Below the pieces are notes generated by a model. That model was not told where the DNA came from, ran no database searches, and saw only the letters and a program-made list of their open reading frames with translations. Positions 16,048 through 26,633 of a stretch of 64,000 nt of DNA are shown in pieces. Source of the stretch: CBFHND01 sp965657085 (GTDB taxonomy: Bacteria; Pseudomonadota; Alphaproteobacteria; Rhodobacterales; Rhodobacteraceae); assembly GCA_965657085.1 (NCBI GenBank), contig CBFHND010000001.1:248001-312000 (forward strand), read 5' to 3'. The translations under genes and the position numbers were made by a program. The stretch's first letter is position 1; every line of letters begins with the position of its first letter.

Positions 16048-17817
16048 ATGACACCACTTCTGGATGTTGCCGGTCTGAGCATCGGTTTTGGGGATGCCCC
16101 GCCGGTTGTGCATGACGTCAGCTTTTCGGTGCAGCCTGGTGAGACCCTTGCCCTTGTCGGGGAAAGCGGATCGGGCAAGACGCTGACGTGCAGGTCGGTG
16201 CTGCGTATTCTGCCTGCATCCGCGCAATTGCGGTCGGGCGAGGTACGCTTTTGCCGTGGCGGTGAACCGGTGGACTTGCTGGGGTTGAGCAGCCGCCAGA
16301 TGCGCAATATTCGCGGCAACTGGATATCGATGATCTTTCAAGAACCCATGCGATCCCTGTCACCGCTGCACCGTATCGGCAATCAGGTGGCTGAAGTGCT
16401 CAAGTTGCATCGGGGCATGACCACGGATCAGGCACGCAAGGATGTGCTGGCGACATTCGAACAGGTCGGCTTTGCCGATCCGGACCGCGCTTACCGCGCC
16501 TATCCCTTCGAGCTTTCGGGGGGCATGCGCCAGCGCGCCATGATTGCCATGGCCATGGTGGCCAAGCCTGATCTTCTGATCGCGGACGAACCCACCACCG
16601 CACTGGATGTGACGACACAGGCGCAGGTGCTGGGGCTGATCAAGGACTTGCAGCGCGACACCGGCATGGCCGTGGTTCTGGTGACCCACGATCTGGGGGT
16701 GGTGGCCAACATGGCCGAACAGGTGGTGGTGATGAACAAGGGCCGCGTCATGGAAAGCGGTCCGGCCCCTGCGGTACTGGGCGCGCCCGCCCACGGCTAT
16801 ACCAAGAAACTCTTTGCCGCCGCGCCGATGATCCCCGATGTGGCTGCGCCCGCCGAGCCGATTTCGCGCGCCGACCTGATCCTTGACCTCAAAGGCGTGA
16901 ACAAGACCTATCACGTGCGGGCGGGCGGCTGGAAAGAGGCCAAGCAGATCAACGCCTGTGTCGATGTGAACCTGTCGCTTGCGCGGGGCAAGACGCTGGC
17001 TGTGGTCGGCGAAAGCGGGTCGGGCAAGACGACCTGCGCGCGCATTGCCCTTGGCGCCGAGATGCCGGACCCCGGCAGCGAGGTTCTGTTTTGCTCCAAA
17101 GGCGTATCCGAGCCGATCCCGGTCCACGACATGACGCGCGCCCAGCGCACAGCTTTCCAGCGCGAAGCGCAGATGGTGTTTCAGGACCCCTATTCGTCGC
17201 TCAGCCCGCGAATGCGGGTGCAGGAGGCGCTGACCGAACCGATGGAAATTCACGGCATCGGAGACCGCAGGGCGCGGTTGGACAAGGCGGCGGAAATGCT
17301 GCGTTGGGTGGGGTTGAGCGCGGATATGCTGGGCCGCTACCCGCACGCCTTTTCCGGTGGCCAGCGACAGCGCCTGTCGATTGCCCGGGCGCTGACGCTT
17401 GATCCGCAACTGCTGGTCTGTGACGAGCCCACATCGGCCCTTGATGTATCCGTTCAGGAACAAATCCTGACCCTTCTGGAAGACATCCAGCAGGGTATGG
17501 GGCTGAGCTATCTCTTTATCAGCCACGATCTGGCCGTGGTATCGCGCATTGCCGATGAAGTCGCGGTGATGCGTCAGGGTGTGATCGTCGAACAGGCCCC
17601 GCCCGACACGCTGTTCTACGACCCGCGCCATCCCTACACCAAGGCGCTGATCGCTGCACAACCCGAACCGGACATCGCACGGCCCATCAACCTTGCACTT
17701 GTTGCCAAAGGTGCCGGAGCCCCCACAAGCTGGCCGGATCAATTCCGCTTTGAAGGGGTCGACGCGCCCGCGCTGGTGGAGCTTTCCCCGGGACATCAGG
17801 TGCGTTGCCATGTTTGA
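16048..17817 (+). CDS. Oligopeptide ABC importer, double ATP-binding protein (YejF-like)
   Basis: A 589-residue protein with two nucleotide-binding domains in one chain. Each half has a full set of motifs: Walker A GESGSGKT at residues 38-45 and again near 322, signatures LSGGMRQR and FSGGQRQR, and Walker B LLIADEPTTALD and LLVCDEPTSALD. This fused layout is typical of YejF/DppDF-type peptide importers. In-frame ATGs exist at 16042 and 16048, and a longer frame begins at 15901; I prefer 16048 because of the GGGA 6 bases upstream and the immediate start of the domain. It overlaps the binding-protein gene by 8 bp. Confidence 0.93.
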   Translation: MTPLLDVAGLSIGFGDAPPVVHDVSFSVQPGETLALVGESGSGKTLTCRSVLRILPASAQLRSGEVRFCRGGEPVDLLGLSSRQMRNIRGNWISMIFQEPMRSLSPLHRIGNQVAEVLKLHRGMTTDQARKDVLATFEQVGFADPDRAYRAYPFELSGGMRQRAMIAMAMVAKPDLLIADEPTTALDVTTQAQVLGLIKDLQRDTGMAVVLVTHDLGVVANMAEQVVVMNKGRVMESGPAPAVLGAPAHGYTKKLFAAAPMIPDVAAPAEPISRADLILDLKGVNKTYHVRAGGWKEAKQINACVDVNLSLARGKTLAVVGESGSGKTTCARIALGAEMPDPGSEVLFCSKGVSEPIPVHDMTRAQRTAFQREAQMVFQDPYSSLSPRMRVQEALTEPMEIHGIGDRRARLDKAAEMLRWVGLSADMLGRYPHAFSGGQRQRLSIARALTLDPQLLVCDEPTSALDVSVQEQILTLLEDIQQGMGLSYLFISHDLAVVSRIADEVAVMRQGVIVEQAPPDTLFYDPRHPYTKALIAAQPEPDIARPINLALVAKGAGAPTSWPDQFRFEGVDAPALVELSPGHQVRCHV

Positions 17818-19747
17818 GCCTTTGAAGTTTCTGTCCCGCCTTCTGGTTCTGGTGCTTTTGCTGCCTGCCACACACGTCTGGGCGCAACAGGTTCAGGAAA
17901 GCGCCTTTTGGAACGACGAAGTTGCGGCGGGCATCATGGACCCCGCAGCCCAACGCATTCCGCAACAACCGCTGGTCGTCGATCTGGCTGCCAAGGGCCG
18001 TTCCTTTGGCAAACAGGGCGGCACGCTGCGCACCATGGTGTCGCGGTCCAAGGATATCCGCCAAATGGTCGTTTACGGCTATGCACGTCTTGTGGGCTAT
18101 GATCAGGCCTATAATCTGAAGGCCGATATCCTGCGTGACTACACCGTCGAGGACGGGCGCAAGTTCACGCTGATGCTGCGGGCCGGTCACCGTTGGTCGG
18201 ATGGTGCGCCATTCACCTCGGCCGATTTCGAATACTGGTGGCATCACGTCGCCAACAACGCCGAGCTTAGCCCCAATGGCCCCCCCGATGTGATGCGCGT
18301 GGGCAATATGGTGGGACGCATGTCCTTTCCCGATCCGCTCACCGTGGTGATCGAATGGGACAAGCCGAACCCCGAGTTCCTGCAAAAGCTGGCTGGGGCG
18401 CGACCGCCCTTTATTTATCGGCCTTCGCACTACCTCAAACAATTCCACGTCGATTTCGCCGATCCAGAAGCCTTGGAAGAGGAAGTGGACCGCAGGCGCG
18501 TGCGCGGCTGGGCCGCTTTGCACAACAAGATCGACAACATGTACAAGTTCGACAATCCGGCGCTGCCCACCCTGCAGCCCTGGATGAGCGCAACAGCAGG
18601 GAAATCCAGCCGCCAGCTTTTCGTGCGCAACCCTTACTTTCACCGCATCGACGCGCGGGGCGTGCACCTGCCCTATATCGACGTGGTCGAAATGACGATC
18701 GTCGGGGGCGGCCTTGTTGCGGCCAAATCCAATGCAGGTGAAAGCGATCTACAGGCCCGAGGGCTGGATTTCCGCGATGTGTCGATCCTCAAGAAAGGCG
18801 AAACAGACGGCGGGAACTATGTCACCTATCTCTGGGCCAATGGTGCGGCGAGCCAGATCGCCATTTACCCCAACCTCAACTTTGCCGATCCGGTCTGGCG
18901 CGAGGTGATCCGCGATCCGCGCTTTCGGCGGGCGCTGTCGATGGGCATAGACCGGCGCATGATCAACCGCGCACTGTATTTCGGGCTGGCCAAGGAAGGC
19001 GGCATGACAGCGCTGGCCAAAAGCCCGTTCTTCGATGCCAGCAATCTGACCGCCTGGTCGCTCTATGATCCTGAGCGGTCCAATGCCCTTCTTGACGAAA
19101 TGGGCCTGACCGAACGCAATCCGGCGGGTGTACGTCTTTTGCCCGATGGCAGGCCCATGGAATTCGTGGTGGAAACCGCGGGCGAACGGCAAGAGGTCGA
19201 AAATGCGCTGGCGATTATCACCGACACGTGGCGCGAACTGGGCGTCAAGCTGATCATGCGTCCACTGGACCGCGACATCCTGCGCAACCGGGTCTATGCA
19301 GGGTCTTCCATGGCGGCAGTCTGGTACGGCTGGGACAACGGGTTGCCGCAATCCTATACACCGCCCACTTACCTTGCGCCCACGCAGCAGGAGTTCATGG
19401 CATGGCCGATGTGGGGCCAATACGAACAGACACGCGGCGCTGCTGGCCAACCCGTAGACATGCCCGCCGCACGGGAACTTCTCCAGCTGTCCAAGGCATG
19501 GTCGGCAACCGAAGACACCGAAGAACGCAGCGCCATCTGGCGCCGTATGCTGGCGATCCATGCCGATCAGCAATACGGCATCGGCATCCTGGCCGAAGCA
19601 CCGCAACCCGTGGTCGTGAGCCGCCGCCTGCGCAATGTGCCCGAGCTGGGCAAATGGGCATGGGAGCCGGGCGCCCATTTTGGCGTTCACCGGATCGACG
19701 AATTCTGGTTCGACACGGATGAAGAGATCGCGAAGGTGAACGAATGA
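17810..19747 (+). CDS. Extracellular solute-binding protein family 5 (YejA-like)
   Basis: A 645-residue periplasmic peptide-binding protein. The ATG at 17810 gives a clear signal peptide (MFEPLKFLSRLLVLVLLLPA, cleaved after HVWA). The body has the family-5 features: GHRWSDGAPFTSADFEYWW near residue 125, and RFRRALSMGIDRRMINRALY. It captures the peptide for the membrane partners encoded next. Genes on both sides overlap it, by 8 bp upstream and 4 bp (ATGA) downstream. Confidence 0.93.
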   Translation: MFEPLKFLSRLLVLVLLLPATHVWAQQVQESAFWNDEVAAGIMDPAAQRIPQQPLVVDLAAKGRSFGKQGGTLRTMVSRSKDIRQMVVYGYARLVGYDQAYNLKADILRDYTVEDGRKFTLMLRAGHRWSDGAPFTSADFEYWWHHVANNAELSPNGPPDVMRVGNMVGRMSFPDPLTVVIEWDKPNPEFLQKLAGARPPFIYRPSHYLKQFHVDFADPEALEEEVDRRRVRGWAALHNKIDNMYKFDNPALPTLQPWMSATAGKSSRQLFVRNPYFHRIDARGVHLPYIDVVEMTIVGGGLVAAKSNAGESDLQARGLDFRDVSILKKGETDGGNYVTYLWANGAASQIAIYPNLNFADPVWREVIRDPRFRRALSMGIDRRMINRALYFGLAKEGGMTALAKSPFFDASNLTAWSLYDPERSNALLDEMGLTERNPAGVRLLPDGRPMEFVVETAGERQEVENALAIITDTWRELGVKLIMRPLDRDILRNRVYAGSSMAAVWYGWDNGLPQSYTPPTYLAPTQQEFMAWPMWGQYEQTRGAAGQPVDMPAARELLQLSKAWSATEDTEERSAIWRRMLAIHADQQYGIGILAEAPQPVVVSRRLRNVPELGKWAWEPGAHFGVHRIDEFWFDTDEEIAKVNE

Positions 19748-20772
19748 TGTTCATCCGCTATGCCGCTTACAGGCTGCTGACCATGATCCTGACACTGTGG
19801 GTGGTGTCAATCATGGTCTTCATCATCATCAACCTGCCCCCCGGCGACTATCTGTCCAACCAGATCGCCGAACTGCGCGCCACGGGACAGGCCGAAGGTG
19901 TGGCCAAGGCCGAATTCCTGCGCACCGAATACGCGCTGGACCGCCCCTTGTGGGAACAGTACCTGATCTGGGCCGGCATGGCGCCGGGGCCGCATGGGTT
20001 CAGCGGACTGTTGCAGGGCGATTTCGGCTGGTCCTTCGAATTTGACCGCCCGGTGGCGGAAATCGTGGGCGACGCGCTGTGGCTCACGGTTCTGGTGAAC
20101 CTTGCGGCGGTCCTGTTTGTTTATGCGGTAGCACTGCCCTTGGGCGTGATCGCTGCCGCCCGATCACAAAGCTGGGTCGACTACTCGTCGGCTTTCGTGG
20201 GTTACCTGGGTTTGGCCACCCCGAACTTCCTGCTGGCGCTGGTGCTGTTCTACTACGGCCAGAAATATCTGGGGCTGCCCATCGGTGGCCTCATGGACCC
20301 ATCGTTCGAAGACGAACCGATGAGCCCGGCCAAGGTCAAATCCATCCTGATCCACCTGATCGTGCCGACCTTCGTGATCGGCACCTCGGGGGCGGCCGCG
20401 ATGATGCAGCGGCTGCGCGCAAACATGCTGGATGAACTCAGCAAACCCTATGTCGAAACCGCCAAGGCAAAGGGCCTGTCGCCCACGCGCCTCTTGGCCA
20501 AGTATCCGCTGCGCATGGCCTTTAACCCCTTTGTCGCGGACATCGGCAACCTGTTGCCCGCGATGGTATCGGGGTCGGTTCTGGTGTCGGTGGTGCTGGG
20601 CCTGCAAACCATCGGCCCCGCCCTTTTGACCGCGCTGAAGTCGCAGGATCAGTTTCTTGCCGCCTTCGTCTTGATGTTCGTGGCCCTGCTGACGCTGATC
20701 GGCACGATGATTTCCGATTTGCTGCTGGTCCTTCTGGATCCGCGCATCAGGTATGGAGCCCGCGAAGGATGA
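19744..20772 (+). CDS. Oligopeptide ABC importer permease (YejB-like)
   Basis: A 342-residue inner-membrane protein with an N-terminal transmembrane segment (LLTMILTLWVVSIMVFIII) and five more in the C-terminal permease domain. The EAA loop that contacts the ATPase is visible as YVETAKAKGLSPTRLLAKYP. It forms the translocation pore with the permease encoded next. Start and stop both overlap neighbours by ATGA. Confidence 0.93.
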   Translation: MMFIRYAAYRLLTMILTLWVVSIMVFIIINLPPGDYLSNQIAELRATGQAEGVAKAEFLRTEYALDRPLWEQYLIWAGMAPGPHGFSGLLQGDFGWSFEFDRPVAEIVGDALWLTVLVNLAAVLFVYAVALPLGVIAAARSQSWVDYSSAFVGYLGLATPNFLLALVLFYYGQKYLGLPIGGLMDPSFEDEPMSPAKVKSILIHLIVPTFVIGTSGAAAMMQRLRANMLDELSKPYVETAKAKGLSPTRLLAKYPLRMAFNPFVADIGNLLPAMVSGSVLVSVVLGLQTIGPALLTALKSQDQFLAAFVLMFVALLTLIGTMISDLLLVLLDPRIRYGAREG

Positions 20773-21923
20773 GCACGCTTCCCGACGGGCGCTATATCGA
20801 CGATGCCCCCTATGATCCCAACGTCGACCTCACCGCCCTGGATCGGCAGGATATGGACGCGCCCGGCTGGCTTTTGATCTGGCGGCGGTTTCGCAAACAC
20901 AAGCTGGGCCTGATATCCGGGCTGTTCCTGTTTTTCAGCTATCTGATGCTGCCCTTTGCCGGGTTCATCGCGCCCTATACGCCCAACGAACGCAGCGCCG
21001 ATTACCTCTATCACCCGCCGCAGGCGATCCACTTCTGGCACGAGGGCGACTATGTCGGCCCCTTTGTCTATCCCACCACCGCCAAGGCCGATCTTGAGAC
21101 GTTCACCTGGACCTACGAGGTGGACGAAACCCGGCCCATGCCGCTGAAGTTCTTTTGCGAGCAGGATGATTACAACCTCTTTGCCCTGATCCCCAGCGAC
21201 ACGCATCTGTTCTGTGCGCCCGAAGGGGCGACCATTTTCCTGTTTGGATCGGACCGGCTGGGCCGCGATGTGTTCAGCCGCATTCTTTACGGCGCGCAAC
21301 TGTCGCTGACCGTGGGCCTCATTGGCATCACCGTGTCCTTCCTTCTGGGCATCGGGTTCGGATCCATCGCAGGGTACTTCGGAGGCAAGACCGATTGGAT
21401 CATCCAACGTGCCATCGAGATCCTGCGCAGCCTGCCGGAACTGCCATTGTGGCTGGCCCTGTCGGCGGCGGTGCCGTCGAACTGGGGGCCGGTCGCGGTG
21501 TTCTTCATCATCTCGATCATCCTGGGAATTCTGGACTGGCCGGGATTGGCGCGGGCTGTCAGGTCGAAATTCCTGTCATTGCGCGAAGAGGAATATGTGC
21601 GTGCCGCTGAAATGATGGGGGCAAAACCGGGGCGCGTGATCCGAAGGCACCTGTTGCCCAACTTCATGTCGCACCTGATCGCCAGCGCAACACTGTCGAT
21701 CCCCGCGATGATCCTGGGTGAGACGGCGCTGTCGTTCCTGGGCCTCGGTCTGCGCGCACCTGCGGTCAGTTGGGGCGTGATGCTGAACGACGCGCAAAAC
21801 CTCGCCTCGATCGAGATTTACCCGTGGACAGCCATTCCGATGCTGCCGATCATCATCGTGGTGCTGGCGTTCAACTTCCTCGGGGATGGCCTGCGCGACA
21901 GCCTCGACCCTTACAAGAGCTAA
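20769..21923 (+). CDS. Oligopeptide ABC importer permease (YejE-like)
   Basis: A 384-residue inner-membrane permease. After the first transmembrane helix (about residues 46-65) there is a long periplasmic insert of roughly 110 residues, the hallmark of YejE-like proteins. Then comes GSDRLGRDVFSRILYGAQLS and the permease domain with the EAA loop EEYVRAAEMMGAKPGRVI. Last gene of the importer operon. Its stop codon overlaps the end of the opposing helicase gene by 4 bp. Confidence 0.93.
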   Translation: MSTLPDGRYIDDAPYDPNVDLTALDRQDMDAPGWLLIWRRFRKHKLGLISGLFLFFSYLMLPFAGFIAPYTPNERSADYLYHPPQAIHFWHEGDYVGPFVYPTTAKADLETFTWTYEVDETRPMPLKFFCEQDDYNLFALIPSDTHLFCAPEGATIFLFGSDRLGRDVFSRILYGAQLSLTVGLIGITVSFLLGIGFGSIAGYFGGKTDWIIQRAIEILRSLPELPLWLALSAAVPSNWGPVAVFFIISIILGILDWPGLARAVRSKFLSLREEEYVRAAEMMGAKPGRVIRRHLLPNFMSHLIASATLSIPAMILGETALSFLGLGLRAPAVSWGVMLNDAQNLASIEIYPWTAIPMLPIIIVVLAFNFLGDGLRDSLDPYKS

Positions 21924-23989
21924 CCCTTGCGCCGGGGCGGCTGCGCGCCGCCCTTGCCGGTGGCCTGTCCTGCGGCACGGCGTGCCTTGTTCTTCTTGCT
22001 GTTGGGCTTGCCCACGGGCGGGGCTTTGCCGCCAGCCGCATGGGGCTTGCCAGATGGCTTGCCCGCGGGTTTGTGGCGCGGCTTTTTCGCGGGCGTCACG
22101 GCACCGTCTTCAAGGGCCGCGTCCATCTTTGTCTTGGGTTTGGTCTTGCCGCGCATGGGGGTGTACTTGGGCGCGGACTTGCGCGCCTCTGCATAGCTGG
22201 GCTTGGGCTTTTTCGGCTTCGGCGCAGGCGCGTCGTTCCACTCGATGGGCGCGGCTTCCTGCTTGGGAGCTGCTGGCTTGTCACGCTTGGGCGCAGGCTT
22301 GGATGGCTTGTCGCTGTCCCATCGGGGCTTGGGTGCGTCGCTGGACTTGGCAAAGGACTTGCCCGCCGCCTTGCCCTTGGGTTTGCCGCCAAACGCCGGA
22401 CGCGGGCCGGAGGCAAGATCGGGTTTGCTGTCCAGTGCGGTGACCTTCAGGCCACCCTCGATCGTCATGTCGCCCAAGGCGGTGATGAAATCGGGTGCCG
22501 TGGGTTGCAGCACTTCCACAAATGTCTCATCGTTCTGGATGCGGATCGCGCCCAGATCGTCGCGCCCGATGTTGCCCGCCTTGCACAGGATGGGCATCAG
22601 GCGGCGCACTTCGACGTTCTGATTGCGCCCGCCACTGACCGAGAACCAGACGCTGGGCCCAAAAGCCCCGCGCGGTTTGTCGGGTCCTGCGGCGGCCACA
22701 TCCGACAACTCTTCCGGCGCCGTTACGCGGGCGGCGTAGAGGCGCAGGTAGGCGGCGGCCAGTTGTTCGGGGCTGAACTGATCCACCAGCCCTGCAACTG
22801 CATCCACTTCATTGTCTGCCACGGGTTCGGACCATGCCGGATCAGCCAGCATCCGCGCGTGGTCGCGTTCGCGCACGGCATCGGCCGAAGGTGCCTCGAC
22901 CCATTCGGCGGTCAGCTTGGCCCGGTGCAGGATGCTTTCGGCGCGGCGACGGTCCCGCGGTGTGATGATCAGCGCGCTGACCCCCTTGCGGCCCGCGCGA
23001 CCTGTACGGCCCGAGCGGTGCAAGAGGCCCTCGTGACTTTTGGGAAGCTCGGCGTGCACCACCAGATCCAGCCCCGGCAGGTCGATCCCCCGCGCGGCCA
23101 CATCCGTGGCGACACAGACCTGCGCGCGCCCGTCGCGCATGGCCTGAAGCGCGTGGGTGCGTTCGGATTGCGACAGCTCGCCCGACAGCGCCACAACGCG
23201 GAACCCGCGGTTCGACAGGCGCGTGGTGACGCGCGCAACCATGGCGCGGGTGTTGCAAAAGACGATTGCATTGGGGGCTTCATGGAAGCGCAGGATGTTG
23301 ATGATCGCATTCTCGCTGTCGCGCGCCGCGACCATATGGGCAAGATAGGCGATATCGGCGTGCTGGCTTTCGCCGCTGACGGTGCTGATGCGTTGGGCAT
23401 CGCGTTGATATTTCTGCGCCAGGGTGACGATGGAGCGCGGCACGGTCGCCGAAAACAGCAAGGTGCGGCGGTCTTCGGGCGCTTCGCCCAGAATGTATTC
23501 AAGGTCTTCGCGGAACCCCAGATCGAGCATCTCGTCGGCCTCGTCCAGAACCACGCCGCGCACCTGGCTCAGGTCGATGGACCCGCGCATGATGTGATCG
23601 CGCAGACGCCCCGGTGTCGCCACCACGATATGCGCGCCGCGCGCCAATGCGCGCCGCTCGTCGCGCATGTCCATGCCCCCCACGCAGGACGCCATGACAA
23701 CGCCCGCCTGCCCATAGAGCCAACCAAGTTCGCGTTTGACCTGCATCGCCAGTTCGCGCGTCGGCGCGATCACCAGCGCCAGCGGCGCATCGGCAGCGGC
23801 GAAGCTGTCGGCATCGCCCAAAAGCGTGTCGCCCAGCGCGAGGCCAAAACCAACGGTCTTGCCCGACCCGGTTTGCGAGGACACCAGCAAATCGGCATCG
23901 CCAAGGGCGGGATCGGTCACCGCCTGTTGCACGGGGGTCAGGGTGTCATAGCCGCGCTGGGCCAGCGCGTCGGCAAGGGTCTGTTTCAC
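21920..23989 (-). CDS. DEAD-box RNA helicase with DbpA-type RNA-binding domain (CsdA-like)
   Basis: A 689-residue ATP-dependent RNA helicase. Seen: Q motif TLTPVQQ, Walker A SQTGSGKT at 38-45, motif Ib TPGRLRD, DEAD at 149-152, SAT motif (LFSATVPRSI), and motif VI (HRSGRTGRAGRKG). Around residues 430-490 is a DbpA-type RNA-binding domain, followed by a ~190-residue Lys/Pro/Ala-rich basic tail that probably binds RNA. It likely acts in ribosome assembly or cold response. It starts at GTG 23989. Its tail overlaps the importer operon by 4 bp on the other strand. Confidence 0.93.
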   Translation of the reverse strand: MKQTLADALAQRGYDTLTPVQQAVTDPALGDADLLVSSQTGSGKTVGFGLALGDTLLGDADSFAAADAPLALVIAPTRELAMQVKRELGWLYGQAGVVMASCVGGMDMRDERRALARGAHIVVATPGRLRDHIMRGSIDLSQVRGVVLDEADEMLDLGFREDLEYILGEAPEDRRTLLFSATVPRSIVTLAQKYQRDAQRISTVSGESQHADIAYLAHMVAARDSENAIINILRFHEAPNAIVFCNTRAMVARVTTRLSNRGFRVVALSGELSQSERTHALQAMRDGRAQVCVATDVAARGIDLPGLDLVVHAELPKSHEGLLHRSGRTGRAGRKGVSALIITPRDRRRAESILHRAKLTAEWVEAPSADAVRERDHARMLADPAWSEPVADNEVDAVAGLVDQFSPEQLAAAYLRLYAARVTAPEELSDVAAAGPDKPRGAFGPSVWFSVSGGRNQNVEVRRLMPILCKAGNIGRDDLGAIRIQNDETFVEVLQPTAPDFITALGDMTIEGGLKVTALDSKPDLASGPRPAFGGKPKGKAAGKSFAKSSDAPKPRWDSDKPSKPAPKRDKPAAPKQEAAPIEWNDAPAPKPKKPKPSYAEARKSAPKYTPMRGKTKPKTKMDAALEDGAVTPAKKPRHKPAGKPSGKPHAAGGKAPPVGKPNSKKNKARRAAGQATGKGGAQPPRRKG

Positions 23990-24069
23990 GGGGATGGGCT
24001 TTCTCGACAGGTCAAGCCGCGCACCTATGCCCTTTGTGCGCCCGTGTCGAGGGTCTTGATGCCCCGCGC

Positions 24070-26457
24070 CTAGCGGTCGTCCGCCTGCGACGGTCCCTGC
24101 CCGTCCACCATATCATCGTCCATGGCGGCCTGTGCTGCGGCAGTGACCGCGTCCCGCTGGTCCGGTGACAGGTCATCGGCCTTGCCATCGGCCAGACGGA
24201 CGGTGACCTCGCGGTGTGCGAACTTGATGCCTTCGCGTTCGAAAAGTTCGCGGATTTCCTCGTAGACCTTCTTGCGCACAAGCCATTGATCGCCCGGCTT
24301 GGTCATGAACTTGACCCGGATGATCATGGCGCTGTCTTCCATCATGATCACACCCTGCGATTTCAGCGGCTGAATGAAGTCCGCCCCGATCACAGGATCA
24401 TCCAGCAAGGCAACGCCCAGCTTCTTGATCAGCTTGCGGACCTTTTCCACGTCGGTGTCATAGGTCACGCGCAAGGGCAGCTTCATGATCACCCAGTCGC
24501 GGGAATAGTTTGTCATGCTCTGGATTTCGCCAAAGGGGATGGTGTGCAGCGCGCCAAGGTGGTGGCGCAACTGGAAGGAGCGCACGGAAATCTTTTCGAC
24601 CGTCCCCTTGATGCCGCCCACATCCAGATACTCGCCCTTGCGAAACGCATCATCGAACAGAAAGAACGCGCCCGAAAAAATGTCGCGCACCAATGCCTGA
24701 CTGCCAAAGCCCACGGCCACGCCGACCACACCGGCCCCGGCGAAAAGCGGCCCGACATTGACGCCCATATCCAGCAGGATGATCAAAACCATGGTCACCA
24801 CAACCAAGATCAGCATGAAGTTTCGGAACAGCGGCAACAGCGTCGCAAGGCGGCTCGCACTTGATCCGCCGCCCTCGTCGCCCAATTCGGCCTCGGGCTG
24901 GTCGCCCTGTTCTTCCATGATCTTGCCGTCAATCCAGATGCGGAAGGCGTGGTAAAGGATGTAGCCGATAAAGATGATCACCATGACATCCAGCAATTGC
25001 TGGGTCACGCCGCTGTCTTCGACCATGTCCTGGGCGTTGCCCCAAATGCTGAGCAAGGCATAGATGCCCGCAACGAAGGCCAGAATGGCAGACACCCGGC
25101 GGGCCAGTTGTTCATAGGTGTTCATGGTCGTGCGCGCAGGTACGTGCATCTCTTCGCCGGTGTCAGGGTCGATGATTTCCGCCTCGCCGTGGTCCTGTGC
25201 CTCTTCGATCTGATGGTTCAGCACTTCCATCCGGCGGGCGCGTTCGAAATAGGTCTCGATCAGGTAATTGATAGCGCCATAGACAACGAGTATCGCCAGA
25301 AGAGCCGCATAGGCGCCTGCGATCAAAGGCACTGACAAAGGCAGTTCAAGCACCAGATCAGTCGCCAGTTCCAACCAACCAAAAAGCATGTAGGCAATGG
25401 CCAAAGGCGCCCAGGCCACCACCAGCACTCGGGTAAGCCACGGCACATCCTCGCGGCTGCGCCCGTTCAGCATTGCACCCGAAATAGCACGGCGGTTGGC
25501 AATGATCATGGCGATGTTCAACACCGCCATCAACAACGCCAGCGCGCCGTAGACAATGGCGTAGACGTTATAGTTCAGCCCGAAATCCTTGATCCAGGTC
25601 GAAAAGGTCACGACGCTGATGTCCAATGCCGCGATAATAAAGGCCCATCGGAACAGAACCTTTGCATCCCGATCCGAGAAGCGCGGAATGCGGTATTGCG
25701 ACAGGAACGGCGACAGTATCATACGCCACAGATCGCCCACGGTCCGGCAGGCGAAGAAGGCCAAGTTAATGGCCAGAATGGTCACTTGCACTGATGGGTC
25801 TTCAACCGGCGGAAAGAACAGGACACCGAGGACATAGGCGATCAGAAGGATGACCGTCGTGGCCGATATGCCCACCAGAAAGCGGAACACCAGAAACGGC
25901 ATCTTTTCGCGGTAGCCTTGCGGCGCATCCTTGATCCGCGCCACCACAAACCTTTTGATGATGCGCGGGCCATAGATATAGCGCACGAAAAGGCGTCCGA
26001 TCAGGAACAACAGCAGACTGTATCCCAGCACCTCGACATAGGTCATGATACGACCATCGGGGCTGGTCGCGCGCAGGATATAGGCCATTTCGTTGATGCT
26101 TTGCGGCAGAACTTCAAGCCGCGAACGCAGCGTGGCCCGGAATTCTGCGCCGCGCTTCTGGATCATCATCAGGGGCGATTCCCCCGTCGGCAAAGCCACT
26201 TCGTCAGTCGCTTGCGCGGTCGGGGCGGAAATCAGATTGCCTTGCGTGTCCACTACCACAACGCTCAGCCCTGCCTCGGTGGCTTGCCGCAATGTCTCTG
26301 TCAGCGCCTCCGTGCTGCTGTCCGACGCGCCTGATCCGCCAAGGCCAAAGAGGCTCTGAGCGCCCCCGGCACCGGGAAAGGACAGGGCGAGCAAGGTACA
26401 AAACAGGAAAATGACGAGGGAGCGCATGGGCAGGCTGCTTTTTTCAAATAGTTCCAT
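24070..26457 (-). CDS. Large mechanosensitive channel, MscS family
   Basis: A 795-residue membrane protein that should open on osmotic downshift. The N-terminus has a signal-like hydrophobic stretch (SLVIFLFCTLLALSFPGAGG), then a periplasmic part, many transmembrane helices, and near residues 570-760 the MscS core: the glycine/alanine-rich pore helix GAGVVGVAVGFGSQALVRD and the beta domain (FRKGEYLDVGGIKGTVEKI). The start could be the ATG at 26457 or 26427; neither has a good ribosome-binding site. The longer open frame runs antisense through the next gene and is not real. It is far longer than E. coli MscS (286), closer to multi-helix MscK/YbiO-type proteins. Confidence 0.9.
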   Translation of the reverse strand: MELFEKSSLPMRSLVIFLFCTLLALSFPGAGGAQSLFGLGGSGASDSSTEALTETLRQATEAGLSVVVVDTQGNLISAPTAQATDEVALPTGESPLMMIQKRGAEFRATLRSRLEVLPQSINEMAYILRATSPDGRIMTYVEVLGYSLLLFLIGRLFVRYIYGPRIIKRFVVARIKDAPQGYREKMPFLVFRFLVGISATTVILLIAYVLGVLFFPPVEDPSVQVTILAINLAFFACRTVGDLWRMILSPFLSQYRIPRFSDRDAKVLFRWAFIIAALDISVVTFSTWIKDFGLNYNVYAIVYGALALLMAVLNIAMIIANRRAISGAMLNGRSREDVPWLTRVLVVAWAPLAIAYMLFGWLELATDLVLELPLSVPLIAGAYAALLAILVVYGAINYLIETYFERARRMEVLNHQIEEAQDHGEAEIIDPDTGEEMHVPARTTMNTYEQLARRVSAILAFVAGIYALLSIWGNAQDMVEDSGVTQQLLDVMVIIFIGYILYHAFRIWIDGKIMEEQGDQPEAELGDEGGGSSASRLATLLPLFRNFMLILVVVTMVLIILLDMGVNVGPLFAGAGVVGVAVGFGSQALVRDIFSGAFFLFDDAFRKGEYLDVGGIKGTVEKISVRSFQLRHHLGALHTIPFGEIQSMTNYSRDWVIMKLPLRVTYDTDVEKVRKLIKKLGVALLDDPVIGADFIQPLKSQGVIMMEDSAMIIRVKFMTKPGDQWLVRKKVYEEIRELFEREGIKFAHREVTVRLADGKADDLSPDQRDAVTAAAQAAMDDDMVDGQGPSQADDR

Positions 26458-26633
26458 AACGCTAGTCTTGTGCGCCGCCGATTGTAAACCCATCTGAAAC
26501 AAAGCACTGGCCCGGAACGGGTCGGCGCTATCAACTCCTTGCCAGAGGTTTTGCAAGGCGCGGAATTCTATGGCATGAGCGGCTTTGCAAAGAGGCAGCC
26601 GCGCCGCACACTTAACCGGATGGCACAGCAGAT

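Noticed and set aside
21770..24073. A 767-residue plus-strand open frame
   Set aside because: It runs antisense to the DEAD-box helicase, whose motifs are complete; high G+C makes long false frames.
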